In this document: one piece after another, positions 51,655 to 62,559 of the stretch | Numbering within the stretch: position 1 is the first letter of the stretch | How the letters are laid out: every line of letters begins with the position of its first letter | Assembly: GCA_023052935.1 (NCBI GenBank) | Contig: CM041295.1 | Location: forward strand, 21,886,880-21,950,879 | Direction: 5' to 3' | Source: Piezodorus guildinii | Taxonomy: Eukaryota > Arthropoda > Insecta > Hemiptera > Pentatomidae | DNA length: 64,000 nucleotides | Program-made: the position numbers and the translations under genes | Notes under the pieces: generated by a model | Databases searched by the model: none | Told to the model about the DNA's origin: nothing | What the model saw: only the letters and a program-made list of their open reading frames with translations

Positions 51655-52650
51655 AAATGTACATTAAATATTCATCTTCTGGCTATTAGGTCTTCAAAAT
51701 ACACATCATTTAAAAATTACAAATTATACTGCATATTATGAATAAGAAAAAAAATGATGCATAGCAGTTGTTGGCTTAGATTAGAGTGAGATAATTAGTG
51801 TGACTAGGGACAAGTCCAGTCGGAAGAACTCGGCCGGACTTCCGGACAAGGAAGGAAGCCAAATTAATTGATTATTATGTTTTTGGTTCTCATTATAACG
51901 TTGCTGGATTTTACATCGTTTAGCCGTCTTTTACTTTATTAGTTCCTTACTTTTGTGGCGGATGCTTCACACGCTTGCTCACAGATAGCGCTAACGGCGG
52001 CCATATGGATTACTGGCCGAACATATGAAGACGTACAAACCAATAATATTGTATATAGTTACTTATTAATGTCATTGTAAATATTTTTATCTAAGTAACT
52101 GCGTTATAAGAATAAATAAACCCGTCAAAGTAATTTGAGCTAGGGACTAGACGCTAGTCTGGTAGCATAGCTCTCACCAGTAATTATTGACATGGATGAC
52201 TAACATCCCCAAGACCTACTACCACACAGGGTAAAAACCATCCTAACCAGTCCCCTCTGCGAATTGGTAGGTGCGGGTTAACCCCCTACCTGGCAGAGTA
52301 AACTCTTACCTGTTAGTACGTGCTACTACCACGGCGAGCACCATCTCTATCTAACTCTCTTCCTTGCATGAATACGCAATTGTCGAGGCCTTCTGATACC
52401 ATTTCTTTTCCATCCTAACAACCATACCTCGGCACTTTATTAGTTGTATTAGTAATAGTTTTCTAGCTTTCTGAGTACGTTTTTTTAAACTAAATTTTTT
52501 ATAAAGGAATAGCTTTCCAACTTGGCTTACAATTATTTGATAATTTAATTGAGGAATCGTTTATTCTATTTTCGGGTGTTCTGATAACATTCTTTTATTT
52601 AATTAAAAAAAAATTAATTTTATTTCTACTTGTAAAAAACCCAGAAATAA
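51655..52650. other. No recognised feature
   Basis: Contains a C/T-mixed stretch at 52140-52400 of nearly balanced base composition but no ORF or repeat that I can name. Confidence 0.4.
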
Positions 52651-52653
52651 ATT

Positions 52654-52946
52654 ATTCAACAACAAAACATATTTACAACTTATAGTGATTTTCTTTTTTC
52701 TGAAAATACTACTTTCTTTAGTTTATCACTCACCAAACACAAACAAAAACAGGGTTGGTTTTCGAGGAGTTTAAAACTGAAAAACTGCCTTTTCATCCTA
52801 ACCACAAACCTAAAGTAGGTGAATATAAGGTTTTCGTAAATAACTTTTGGTTTGTGTTTGGTGAGTGATAAACTAAAGAAAGTAGTATTTTAAGAAAAAA
52901 GAAAAAGAAAATTAGTATAAGTTGCAAATATGTTTTGTTGTTGAAT
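52654..52946. repeat. Inverted repeat with ~90-bp arms
   Basis: The left arm 52654-52744 (ATTCAACAACAAAACATATT ... CTCACCAAACACAAAC) is mirrored by the right arm 52850-52946 (GTTTGTGTTTGGTGAG ... GTTTTGTTGTTGAAT). About 105 bp lie between. The outer edge of the right arm lies 11 bp from the mariner at 52958. A MITE or foldback element is plausible. Confidence 0.7.
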
Positions 52947-52957
52947 GATTCCAAATA

Positions 52958-53829
52958 TTGGGTTGTGTCACATGAAATGTCCGTTTTCAAGGTAAAGGAT
53001 TTTTATTAAAAATACGATATGAAAACAAGATAATTTTATTGGAAGTATTTACCTTCTTTTTCTACACATTTTTCCCAACGTGACACCAAATTTTTTATAC
53101 CCGAACTGAAAAACTCTGAGCTTTGAAGTGAAACAAAATCTAAAAACGCACTTTTCACTTGATCATCATTTCCAAAAAGTTACCCTTTGACGATGTTGTC
53201 TAAATTCCTGAACAGGTGGTAATCTGTTGGCGACAAGTCGGGAGAATATGGTGGTTGCGGAAGAACTTCGGAGCCCAGTTCGTTCAATTTTTGCACGGTA
53301 TGTTTTGAAACATGGGGTCTAGCGTTGTTATTAGGTACCGGTAGATGCACTTGTATTTAGTTGTGCTGAGAGTCCTTCAACTGTTTGATAGGGGTTTCCT
53401 TCTACTGTATGTTTGAGGACATCGTTGTCTATTACGGACGGAGGTCTTCCTCGAGTTTTCCAAGTCGGTATCCCCAGCTGAAAACTTAGCAAACCAACGG
53501 CGAATGGTCCGTTTATTAACACTCGCTTCCCCAAACGCCTTGCAAATATTTCTAGCAGCCTCAGCTGCTGAATGGCCGAGTTTAAACTCGTACAAAAATA
53601 TTACTCGAAAATCGCGTGTTTCCATGTTCATATTTGGAGGTTTACTAAAAAGTGGGTAATTGATTGGGCAGCTAATGTTTATAATACAAAGGTAGAGGAT
53701 TAGTAACTGTTTACTTTAAATGTGTAAACATGCGGAAGAAAATAACAGAGACCTGCAAAATTCATTTTATTATAATACATATGTATTTCAGAAACTATAA
53801 AAATGTACATTTCATGTGAAACAACCCAA
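52958..53829 (-). mobile_element. mariner element, both ends intact, core deleted
   Basis: Terminal inverted repeats TTGGGTTGTGTCACATGAAA (left) and a TTTCATGTGAAACAACCCAA end (right), with TA at 52956-52957 and 53830-53831 as the target duplication. The minus strand encodes MNMETRDFRVIFLYEFKLGH, AAEAARNICKAFGEASVNKR, TIRRWFAKFSAGDTDLEN (N-terminal helix-turn-helix). After a deletion, NARPHVSKHTVQKL and PPYSPDLSPTDYHLF (second and third catalytic regions) follow. The deletion joins ASAST to the NNNARPH region, different from the two other mariners here. 872 bp against the usual ~1.3 kb. Confidence 0.9.
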
Positions 53830-53867
53830 TATTATCAAAATAAAACAAACATGGTAATTGTAATAGA

Positions 53868-55630
53868 GACTATTACTTTCACTTACCTTATGTATGGAAT
53901 ATACATAAATAAGTGAAAGTATTAAAAACGTGAAAATTCCAGTTTTTCACAGAAATACACGGTTTAGGATCCCCTGGGTAAAAGTGACCAAATCCCGCAA
54001 AAAAGTATGGGTCGGTCCTTGTCCGTGGCAAGTCTATCACGATAAGAAAAAGCCGTATGTAACTTAAATTTCATATTTAAGACTGCTATACGCCCAAGAT
54101 GTTTCAGCAACTTTTTCACCAACATCGGCTAACCAGAAGAGCCACTTTATACTATGCATTTTCCACCTTTTTAAGATTTATTAAAAAACGGCTCAAACGA
54201 TTTTGATTGATCTCGCTATATCGATTTAAAATGTAACAGGATTTAATGTCATGTAGGTTTCATCCTGATTTAAATAGTCTGACAGGGCTTAAATGCCGAT
54301 ATTTTAAATTTTCTTCCCCTAAAATATCTTTAATTTTGTAGATTTTATAAAAATAACCAAATCATCTTCTTAGAATTGATATAAAACAGATAAATATATA
54401 TGATGAACGAATTCGATACCTAACTAGAGGAAAAAAGAGCAAACCATTTTTTTGCAATATAGATGTATAATATACCGTCGGAACCTAAAGATTTGAGAAA
54501 AAAAAAAATTATCTCATACATAAGGTCAAACCAGACGTCCTTATGTATAAGATTTTTTACAATTTGCCCCGCGTCCCGAGACGTTTTTCAACAGTTCCGA
54601 CTTTTAGAACTAAGTTAAATTTTATATTTACGAAAATCATTGTTTTGCGTTTTAAGAATCCTACGGGCCACGACGACTAACATATTGCTTTTGCTACCCA
54701 GTTACATTGTATTTGTCTCCCAGAAAATACACTAATAAATATTAAAAATCTGCTACTTACCATAGAAAATTAACGTAAGCAATTTATTTATATATTTCAT
54801 AAATACATATATTTTCTTAAACTTAGCTTAAGATACTTTTAGTCTTCATATTTTAAATTGATGACAAAAAGTATATCATCGATATTAACCTTAAAAGACA
54901 TTTTAGAAAGAAATAAATCAGACTAATTTCGTTATAAACAACAATAACATATGTTCATGTAAATTATGTTTAGATCAAATTAATTCGGCGAAATTTTACC
55001 GATATGAAACGAATATTTGTACTGTATCTGTTTATAACATTTTAGTAATTTTTTTAAATTCTCTTAGACATATAATATTGTAGTTTACTAAAGAACAGTT
55101 AGATAATCACAAATTAATTTAAAATTTGAATTTATCTTTAAGAATCAAAACATACAATTATACGATTTTCTACATTAAATCAAGTGTGGACATCAGAAAA
55201 ATCAAAATTAAGTGTTGAAACATTGCAAGCAATTGATGCGTCTGATATGATTTGACAAATTTTTGTGAAGATTTTTACAATATTTTAAAAAATGACAACA
55301 ATCGACTGAAACAAATTCACTCAAATAAAAAATAAGTCAAGGAATTAAATATTATACATTTTTTAAAATCTATAAATTGTACTCATGTTGAAAATATTAT
55401 GATATTATTTTTATTCTGTATGAAAATATTTGTTGCTGAAGGAGGGGGGAGTTCCTTCAGAGTTGTCCCATTTCCCCCATCTAAAGATTTGGTCACCTTA
55501 CTTATACACAAGATTGTAAAAGTTAACAGAGAGTGATAAAAAGTCAATAGAACTAACAGACTGTTGTATATGATGATATAATAGATTATTTAATAAATCA
55601 CATGTTTCTGAAAGTCGTATGTTTCTTTGT
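53868..55630 (-). repeat. H-repeat copy interrupted by a ~0.95-kb insert
   Basis: Hairpin side at 53868-53915 (TTTCACTTACC...AAGTGAAAG), AGAAATACACGGTTTAGGAT, ACTATGCATTTTCCACC, AAAATATCTTTAATTTTG, ending CTCATACATAAGG near 54525. It resumes at about 55495 with TATACACAAGATTGTAAAAG and AATAAATCACATGTTTCTGA. In uninterrupted copies these two parts are contiguous (31500-31640). Confidence 0.75.
54522..55497. mobile_element. DNA-transposon-like insert in an H-repeat
   Basis: The left edge reads TAAGGTCAAACCAGACGTCC; the reverse complement of the right edge reads TAAGGTGACCAAATC. This gives a short inverted-repeat-like terminus. The interior is AT-rich and non-coding. GGAGGGGGGAGTTCCTTC lies near the right end. 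Superfamily not assigned. Confidence 0.45.
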
Positions 55631-55639
55631 TTTGTTTTT

Positions 55640-56360
55640 TAATAAAACAGGTATATATTTCTTATTTTAATACTGTAATCCTGATTTTTTCGTTGCCGCC
55701 AGACAAGCCAATAAGATGCCTTAAGTAGACATTCTTACACCTAAGACTGGCCACGCCTTCCATACACCACCGTTAAAGTCCTTACTGAATGACCATCGGG
55801 AGCACCAACATCTTCATTCTTAAATCCGAAATTATCATTCCAAATTCTGCATTTTTCAGATTATAGCTTTATTATTTTAATAAATTGTGAAATTAATTAC
55901 AATTCCGGTAAAATTATTAATAAATACTCGATAATACTTTCATTTTAGGAGCCATCTTGCGAAAGTTAAGATGGACGTATAACCACCATTTTACATCTAG
56001 CTTCTTTTTCTACCTGAACCGGTTACCCCCACCTTCGATTAGGAGAGTACCTTTCATGGACGTACTATTCCTTCCATAATTTTTATCTTCTTTTATACTA
56101 TAGTTCTTTTTTTATTAAATTTATATTATTTTGTTTTGTTTGTCTAATCCTTGTGTCTCGCGGAGTGATGCCTAGCAGCACGAGAGCTTTTTTTAAGACC
56201 TGGGTGTCGATATCGAAGATGTTCGAAAGAACAGTGTTGGCGGAAAACGTAATGTGCGCACCAAAAGTTTTAATTTCAAACGTAATTAAAGAGAAAAAAA
56301 ATAATATACGATTTACAGGGGAAATAAATAATTTTGGTTTAAATAACTAAAGGAAAACAA
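55640..56360. other. No recognised feature
   Basis: Unassigned. 55690-56060 is less AT-rich with pyrimidine-rich runs but shows no ORF motif. Confidence 0.4.
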
Positions 56361-56691
56361 ATTTGGTGCCGGCAACACATGTGTATACAAATCGTGATTT
56401 TTACTTACCTCAAGTGTTAAAATTAATTTAAAAACTATTAAATATACTTTAATTTGACAATTTTATATGTTGATTTTAATAGAACGTGTATTCATTTTCA
56501 TTGGAAACATATGATTTAGATTAAATCATATAACTATATTAGATTTTTAATCAGTAATAATTTCCCTATTCTTCAGTTTATATTGTATTTTAAAACTTTT
56601 TGTATCAGATAATATTTTTTTCTAAAATCTTTCTCTTTCCAACGATATATCATACGTCTATATTACTGTTCTTATCATCTAAAAAACAAAA

Positions 56692-57454
56692 TCTGGTGCG
56701 GGCAACACACGACTTTCACTTACCTCCATTTTTAAAATCAATGAAAGAATTTTCAAATACAGTTAGAGATAAAAATACGTGAAACTATTAAGGAATTAAT
56801 CAAATTGAATTTATATAGAAACATGTGTTTTATTAAAAAATCTATTATATTATTATCTTAAATAATCAGTTAGTCTTATCTTCTTTTCATCACTCTCCAT
56901 TAACTTCTAAAAGCTTGTGTATGAGATGATATTTTTTCTAAAATCTTTAGCTTTCCAACGGTATATCATACATGTATATTACTGCTCTTATATTCAAAAA
57001 CGAAAAATTGCATTAAAAAATTTTTTTTTCTGTTTTCTTCTTTAGTTGGGTATCGAATGTATACAATTTATATATTTACCTGTTTTTCATCAGCGTTAAC
57101 AAGATAATCTAGTTGTTATTGTTGAATCTACAAAATTAAAGGTACTTTAGGGGAAGAAAATTTAAAATATCGGCATTTAAGACCTGTCAGACCATTTTTA
57201 TCCAAATAAAACCTACATGATATAAAAACCCATTAAATTTTAGATCGATATAGCGAGTTTAATCAAAATCGTAGGAACCGTTTTCGAGAAAATCGAAAAA
57301 AGGTGCAAAATGCATGGTATAAACCTCTTCTGGTAAACTCATTTTGATGAAAAAAGTTTTGTCACGTCTCGGGCGTATATTTGTCTTAAATATGAAATTT
57401 CAGTTTTATAGGACTTACCGTTTCCGCCCGAGAGTTACCACACACACACACACA

Positions 57455-57499
<45 letters not shown>

Positions 57500-57621
57500 T
57501 TTTGCGGGACTTGGTTATTTGGACTCAGGGGACCCTAAAACATGTATTTCCGTTGAAAACTGGAATTCGAAAATTTTCACGATCGCAATACTTTCCCTTA
57601 CTATATATAGTAAGTGAAAGT
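56692..57621 (+). mobile_element. H-repeat copy (inner), full-length reference
   Basis: 930 bp. Starts TCTGGTGCGGGCAACACACG after an A, with a subterminal ACTTTCACTTACC block. It carries a (CA)n tract at 57433-57496 and ends in a near-perfect palindrome at 57590-57621 (arms ACTTTCCCTTACTATA and TATAGTAAGTGAAAGT, one mismatch). Its insertion into the outer copy shows no duplication beyond an A run. No protein-coding region. Layout (subterminal inverted repeat, internal microsatellite, terminal stem-loop, no duplication) is like non-autonomous Helentrons of the DINE-1/HINE type, an inference. Confidence 0.85.
57433..57496. repeat. (CA)n microsatellite inside an H-repeat
   Basis: About 32 CA units with one TA interruption, at the same internal position where other copies have 4-30 units. 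Confidence 0.95.
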
Positions 57622-58239
57622 AAAAATTACATTAGAAAATTGTTTTCCACTTTTATCCTTCAGTTGGTCACCAAATTCGTCCGACTTGTATATTTAGCCG
57701 TCCTTTATAAAGGTTATTAAGATGATATAGTTAATCTTCTGTAAAGTATAAAATAAAATGTAGTTTAGAGGAAGAAAAATATTGGAATTTAAGCCCTGTC
57801 AGACTATTTCAATCAGAATGAAACTTACAAGATATTAAAGCCCATCAAATTTTACATCGATAAATAGAGTTTAATCAATATCGTTAGAGCAGTTTTTGAG
57901 AAAAGCGTAAATAGGTGCAAAATGCATGGGATAAAGTGGCTCTTCTGCTTAGCTGATTTTGGTGAAAAAGTTGCTGTAACATCTAGGGCGTATAGGTGTC
58001 TTAAATATGATATTTCAGTTTCATAGGACCTTTCGTTCTCGCCCGAGAGTTACCACACACACACACACACAAACACAAACCTTTTTGCGGGACTTAGTCA
58101 TTTGGACTCAGGGGACCCTAAAATGTGTATTTCCGGTGAAAACAGGGATTCGTAAATTTTCTCGATCGCAATACTTTCCCTTAATATATATTTCATATAT
58201 AGGCAAGTGAAAGTAAAAATGTAAATATTAGAATTGCTA

Positions 58240-58720
58240 AAGAAAAAAAAAAGTTCAATATATCTTATAGGGATTGATATCTAAATATGCTGTGTAATGT
58301 AAGCAACACCGATATATTTGGGCAGCATTGCAAAGAAATAAAGCATTACCCTCACCATTGAAAATAATTATTATTTTTAAAATTTTTAAATAATTTGCTT
58401 AATACACAAGACAAAATATGTTATGTAAATATAACCGTAATAAGAGATTTTATTATTGTTTGGTGTTTTTATTTATTCTTCATAATTACCGCTCGCTATT
58501 ACTTTATTCAACTTTGTGAGTCTTTAAATTTGCAACGTTATATTATACTTTAATATTACTATTTAGGAGGAGGAGGAGGGGGGAGAAGTCTGTTCTTTTC
58601 TCATATAGTTAGTTATGGAATTTGTTAAACTTGTATATTTAATCATTTTTTTAATCAATTCAAAAAAAGAAGAATTGGTTATTTCTTTCGAATCTGAAAG
58701 TTAAAAGCACTTTTTTTTTT
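58240..58720. other. No recognised feature
   Basis: AT-rich with a GGAGGAGGAGGAGGGGGG run near 58566. Nothing assigned. Confidence 0.4.
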
Positions 58721-58727
58721 ATTTATT

Positions 58728-58905
58728 GGCGCGACAGGCCTTGTAGGCCCTTGACCGCACGGTGCAATCTGCTTACACACGCGTTTCTCGATTAATTTTA
58801 CAGGGTAGGTTCATCATCCTCTACGCCTATTTTTGTGAGTTGTCACCAGTTGACTGACGCGCCTCAAATAACCGGGAGACAGGCTGTGAGGGAATCCCCA
58901 TTTAA
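58728..58905 (-). mobile_element. SINE-1 copy 3, headless and diverged
   Basis: The reverse complement starts TGGGGATTCCCTCACAGCC and runs through GCGCGTCAGTCAACTGGTGA to AAGGGCCTACAAGGCCTGTC and GCGCCAATA. This matches the body and end of SINE-1. The tRNA-like head is absent: the copy ends where a LINE-B poly-A (T run) begins at 58907. Confidence 0.75.
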
Positions 58906-58906
58906 T

Positions 58907-59165
58907 TTTTTTTTTAAACATATTTTATTGGTTTTTACAACTGTAATTACAAATAAGATGGATGATTTATAATAATAAGCAAGAATAGATACGTGAAGAA
59001 GCTACCCAGTGGTAGTACTTCAAAGTTCATTTTATAAGCAGGTCTCGAGGCCACCGTCTTCTTTTCAGGCATCTCGGAGGATTATCGGGAATAGGTGTAG
59101 TTGAGAGATTACGGACAAGCGGGTTTGAGTGGAATTAAAGGAGGTGTATCTGTCGCGAGCCGATT
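58907..59165 (-). pseudogene. LINE-B 3' end fragment
   Basis: T run, 3'UTR with the hairpin (outer TGAAG/CTTCA, inner CTACC/GGTAG, near 58992-59025), the RRLKRR-like ORF2 end and NPLVRNLST-like codons, stopping near 59165. Joined directly to the SINE-1 fragment. Confidence 0.8.
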
Positions 59166-59244
59166 TTGTATTAAGGTTAGCCGATTTTGTTGAAAAAGTT
59201 GACACATCTCAGGGCTATACGGTTTTATTTTCTCTCTTAAGTAA

Positions 59245-59375
59245 AGAATTGCCAATTTTTATTTATTCAGATATGTTAAAATTTGTCTCAAATTGTCAGT
59301 AATAATAATGTAATAAGATCACATTCATAAAATATTTACAGCATAAACAGTGGTAATGTCAAATTACTTTAAAAA
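59245..59375 (-). pseudogene. LINE-A2 extreme 3' tail
   Basis: The reverse complement holds TAATTTGACATTACC, TGTAAATATTTTATGAATGT and a TATTACTGACAATTTGAGAC stretch, a diverged version of the last 120 bp of 19678-20160, with an AATAAATAAAA end. Confidence 0.55.
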
Positions 59376-59395
59376 AAAAATTAAGTAAATAAACG

Positions 59396-59436
59396 TGTGT
59401 ATATATGTGTGTGTTTGTGTGTGTGTGTGTGTGTGC
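59396..59436. repeat. (GT)n microsatellite
   Basis: Interrupted GT repeats (GTGTGTATATATGTGTGTG then GTGTGTGTGTG). Confidence 0.9.
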
Positions 59437-59439
59437 CTC

Positions 59440-60240
59440 CACCACTTTTGGTTGTCAGGGTTTCATTGGGGGTTCCCACGGGCACTATGTAAATAAATAT
59501 CTTATGGTCAAGATTATTATTTTTAATTTTTTTTTTTAAATTTCATTATTACCTTATTATTTTATTTCTACTTGCTTTGTACTTACCGTATGGATGGTTT
59601 CTTATAATTCTAATACTCATTTCCTTCGAGTGTGGCGGATTGTTTTATTTCACTTTCAATAAATAATAATTGAAAAAAAAAATTTAAGCCGAAAGTAAAA
59701 AAAAAAATTTTTTGCTAATAAAATTTCTGTAAATATCGGTAAAAGGGAAAATCATGATCAACTTTGCTGGAGGAAGTTATGGTATTAAAGGTTTTTAATT
59801 AACTTTTTATATTAAAGTTATATGCTATATATGACTATTGGAGAATGGCTTTTTACGTAATATTTATTCATTGATATAGGGGAATATAAATAACTTAACT
59901 TTAATTGTGAACCCTCTAAGGCTATGCATTTTAAAAGCTTTTGAGAATAGTAAAATTTAAAATAAAAAATGTAACTTAATACATTTATCAAGGTTATGGA
60001 TTAACTTTCATATGAACCCGTGCTCGTAGGTTGTAAAAGACATAATAAAATCATAAAAGGCTTTTTTATCTTCCAATTGAATATAATGACTTTAGTTTTC
60101 ATGAATCTAAACAATTTATAAAAAGCTTTTCTATTATAGGCTCGTATCCACTCATAAAACATTAAAAAACTTTTTTTAAAAGCTCAGTAATCGATTAATA
60201 GAACAATATGTACATCGGATAGGGTAAATAACCTTTTAAA
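59440..60240. other. No recognised feature
   Basis: AT-rich. A CAATAAATAATAATTG-A-run at 59660-59690 could be an old poly-A tail. Nothing else assigned. Confidence 0.35.
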
Positions 60241-60242
60241 AT

Positions 60243-60430
60243 ATCTGGTGCGTGTAACACATACCCTCTTAAATAAAATAAATTTTAGGATTCTAAATGA
60301 AGTAAAAGTTGAAAAAAAAATTAATTTCACTTTGATGAAAATATTTGTTTTAGAATAAACAATGAAATTTGCTGTTCAATGAAAACTACGGATAAAAGCA
60401 CCCTGTATACTGTGGTAAGTGAAAGTTATA
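60243..60430 (+). repeat. H-repeat, short internally deleted copy
   Basis: Begins ATCTGGTGCGTGTAACACAT and ends GTGGTAAGTGAAAGTT with only about 190 bp in total. It appears to keep both ends and lose the middle, including the (CA)n tract. Confidence 0.5.
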
Positions 60431-60961
60431 ATAAAGATTGTTTCGTTTGATTTGACACCTTTTTAAGGAATACGATTCAGACTTGTGAGGGAATGATTAG
60501 CGATGAGGAGAGCGTTAGAGCTGAAATGTGTCGTTGAATTGGAGATATTGTGGAAGGCTGTTTCTAAATAATTGGAGGCGGCTTTGAGAAGCTACAGCCC
60601 TGAGGGCAGCTCCTGCCTCAAAAACATTTAAGGACCCCCCAGAAAAGTGTTGCGATTCAACTCCCCCACACCCACCATTGCCAAATATAATACAAAAGAA
60701 AATATAACAGGCATTCGTTTTCTTACAAGACGTTCCTGCCTCAGCACTCTTCAGTCTTTTCTCAACTTTACTAAAAAGCTGATGTTTAGTTCGTTTGTGT
60801 ACATACAGCTTTGTACTATTTATTATAGTTTCTAATATTTCTTATAAGAAGAATTTTGTTGATTAAACATTTGGAAAAACATTGTTTACTAAGATTGTTT
60901 ATGTAATCTTTAATAATAGGTTCTCTCAATTCTGAATGCATGGTTCTGATTCTCTTATAAA
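60431..60961. other. No recognised feature
   Basis: A moderately GC-rich part at 60480-60640 with no named motif; a 62-codon frame at 60647-60835 is probably chance. Confidence 0.35.
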
Positions 60962-61445
60962 TAAATAAATAAATTCTTTATTATCCTGGTACATGTCCCT
61001 TTGGAATAAAATATGCAGAATGTACAAAATGTGCTTTGGAGTCTTAGAGTAAATTAAATACATATAAACAAGTTAATAATTACAGATATAAAATATACAT
61101 ATTTAAATGAGTAGAAAACAAGAACGACAAAATAAAAAAAAGGTTATTTACAATTAGATATTTGGAGTGGCAGATGGGAGGAGAGATAGAATTCCATAAG
61201 ATTGAGGATCGAATGAGAAAGGATCTGTCGAAATGTGCAGTTCGGTGGGCTGTACTGTATAAATCTGAAGGCCTGGAGCAGGTACAACGGGGATGGACAG
61301 AGGATTTGAATTGTAGGAGGTCAAAAATGTATGATGGACGGCGGGATTGGATAACTTAATAAAGAAATGACGCAAGAAAATACTTGAGACGATTGGAAGG
61401 GTAAAGCCACTTCCAGTCTCACAAATTTCCTAATAATCCTAAAGA
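60962..61445 (-). pseudogene. LINE C-terminus and 3' end (same family as 41905-42290)
   Basis: The minus strand encodes FLRHFFIKLSNPAVHHTFL, SNPLSIPVVPAPGLQIYTVQ and PQSYGILSLLPSATPNI, paralleling the 41905-42290 fragment in a shifted frame. Downstream on that strand, a GGGACATGTACCAGG near-stem and an AATAAAG end lie at 60970-61010. This ties the coding remnant to the recurring 3' end motif. Confidence 0.55.
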
Positions 61446-61699
61446 GTTTGCTGATTTCAATCAAAATCAGTAATAAAACAAATAGAGGCGTTTATTTATT
61501 TATTTTGTTTTTTTTCTGTTGTGGTTTATATATGTTATTGGTTTATTATTTGAACAAAAAAAAAAATCATTGAAAATTCCTTCTTTACCAAAATTCTATA
61601 ATTTTTTGTTCTATATCTAGTTTATTTTTCATTTTAAGTTAAATCTATTATTATTATTATTTTAATCTTAGACACTTTATATTTTGTTTTAATTTTCTT

Positions 61700-61742
61700 G
61701 TAATATTATTTTAAAGGGACTCGTCCCAGAATAAATAAATAA
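61700..61742 (+). repeat. LINE-type 3' end motif
   Basis: AAAGGGACTCGTCCCAGAAT followed by AAATAAATAAA: a clean GGGAC/GTCCC stem and A-rich end. Confidence 0.5.
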
Positions 61743-61744
61743 AA

Positions 61745-62555
61745 TTATTATTATTTCCTTATTATTTTAAAATTAAAAAAAAAAAAAAATCTCGGTCATG
61801 ACGATGGCTTTTTCAAAGAAGAGAATATGTCAATATCAACTTCCGAGTTTACCAAGAAATAAAGTAAGCTGTTGATGCATTACCACATGTAGCTATGTAT
61901 GCATTACCACATTATTCGCTACGTATATCTATTTATTTTAAAAATACGTTAGTATATTATTTTACAGTTTTGTTTTTATAACTGAATATTTGTATTCTTC
62001 TGCCATTCGGGCGCGTCTAAAATATTTCTTAATTTTCTCCCCCTGGGGAACGCTCATGACGATCTTTCTGCATGGCACCTTCATGAATAATATTACATTA
62101 ATAACAAGTAGTGTTTTCTCGAAAAGATAAATTTATTTATTAAAGTCGTAGGGCTAACGAAGCCGAGAATATTCAGCGTGCAACGCGCTTCATTACGGAA
62201 ATCAACTCCGTCAAGTTAAAATGGATTCGTATAAAGTTAAAAATGGATAAATCAGTTATTAATTAACTAATTAAGGGGATGAAGCCGACTGCTAGTTTTA
62301 TTTTAGTTGCACAAGAGTGTTTGAGTTGGAACTGCCCCTCGACTTCCCGCTCAATTATTAATCGTTTGGACATTTTGTCGACCCACTCTCTCCGCTCAGC
62401 CAATACCCTTTTCCAACTCAACTACAAACTTTATGTTTCAATGTAATTAGTGGACAGATTACTGAATAAACAACTATAAAAGTAAAATCATCATTTAGGA
62501 TGGGACATTTAGATGCATATTTTAATTTGCAAATGTATTTAGTAATACATCAAGA
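61745..62555. other. No recognised feature
   Basis: 62030-62460 is of mixed composition and may be unique host sequence. No ORF over 60 codons and no repeat match. Confidence 0.4.
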
Positions 62556-62559
62556 AAAT

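Larger units (their letters stand above)
56362..58214 (+). mobile_element. H-repeat copy (outer), split by a second H-repeat
   Basis: The 5' terminus is TTTGGTGCCGGCAACACATG at 56362. About 330 bp follow, ending TCATCTAAAAAACAAA at 56690. The inner copy intervenes, then the outer one resumes at 57622 with AAAAATTACATTAG and runs to its own (CA)n at 58053-58070 and hairpin at 58173-58214. The two halves together rebuild one full-length H-repeat. Confidence 0.82.
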
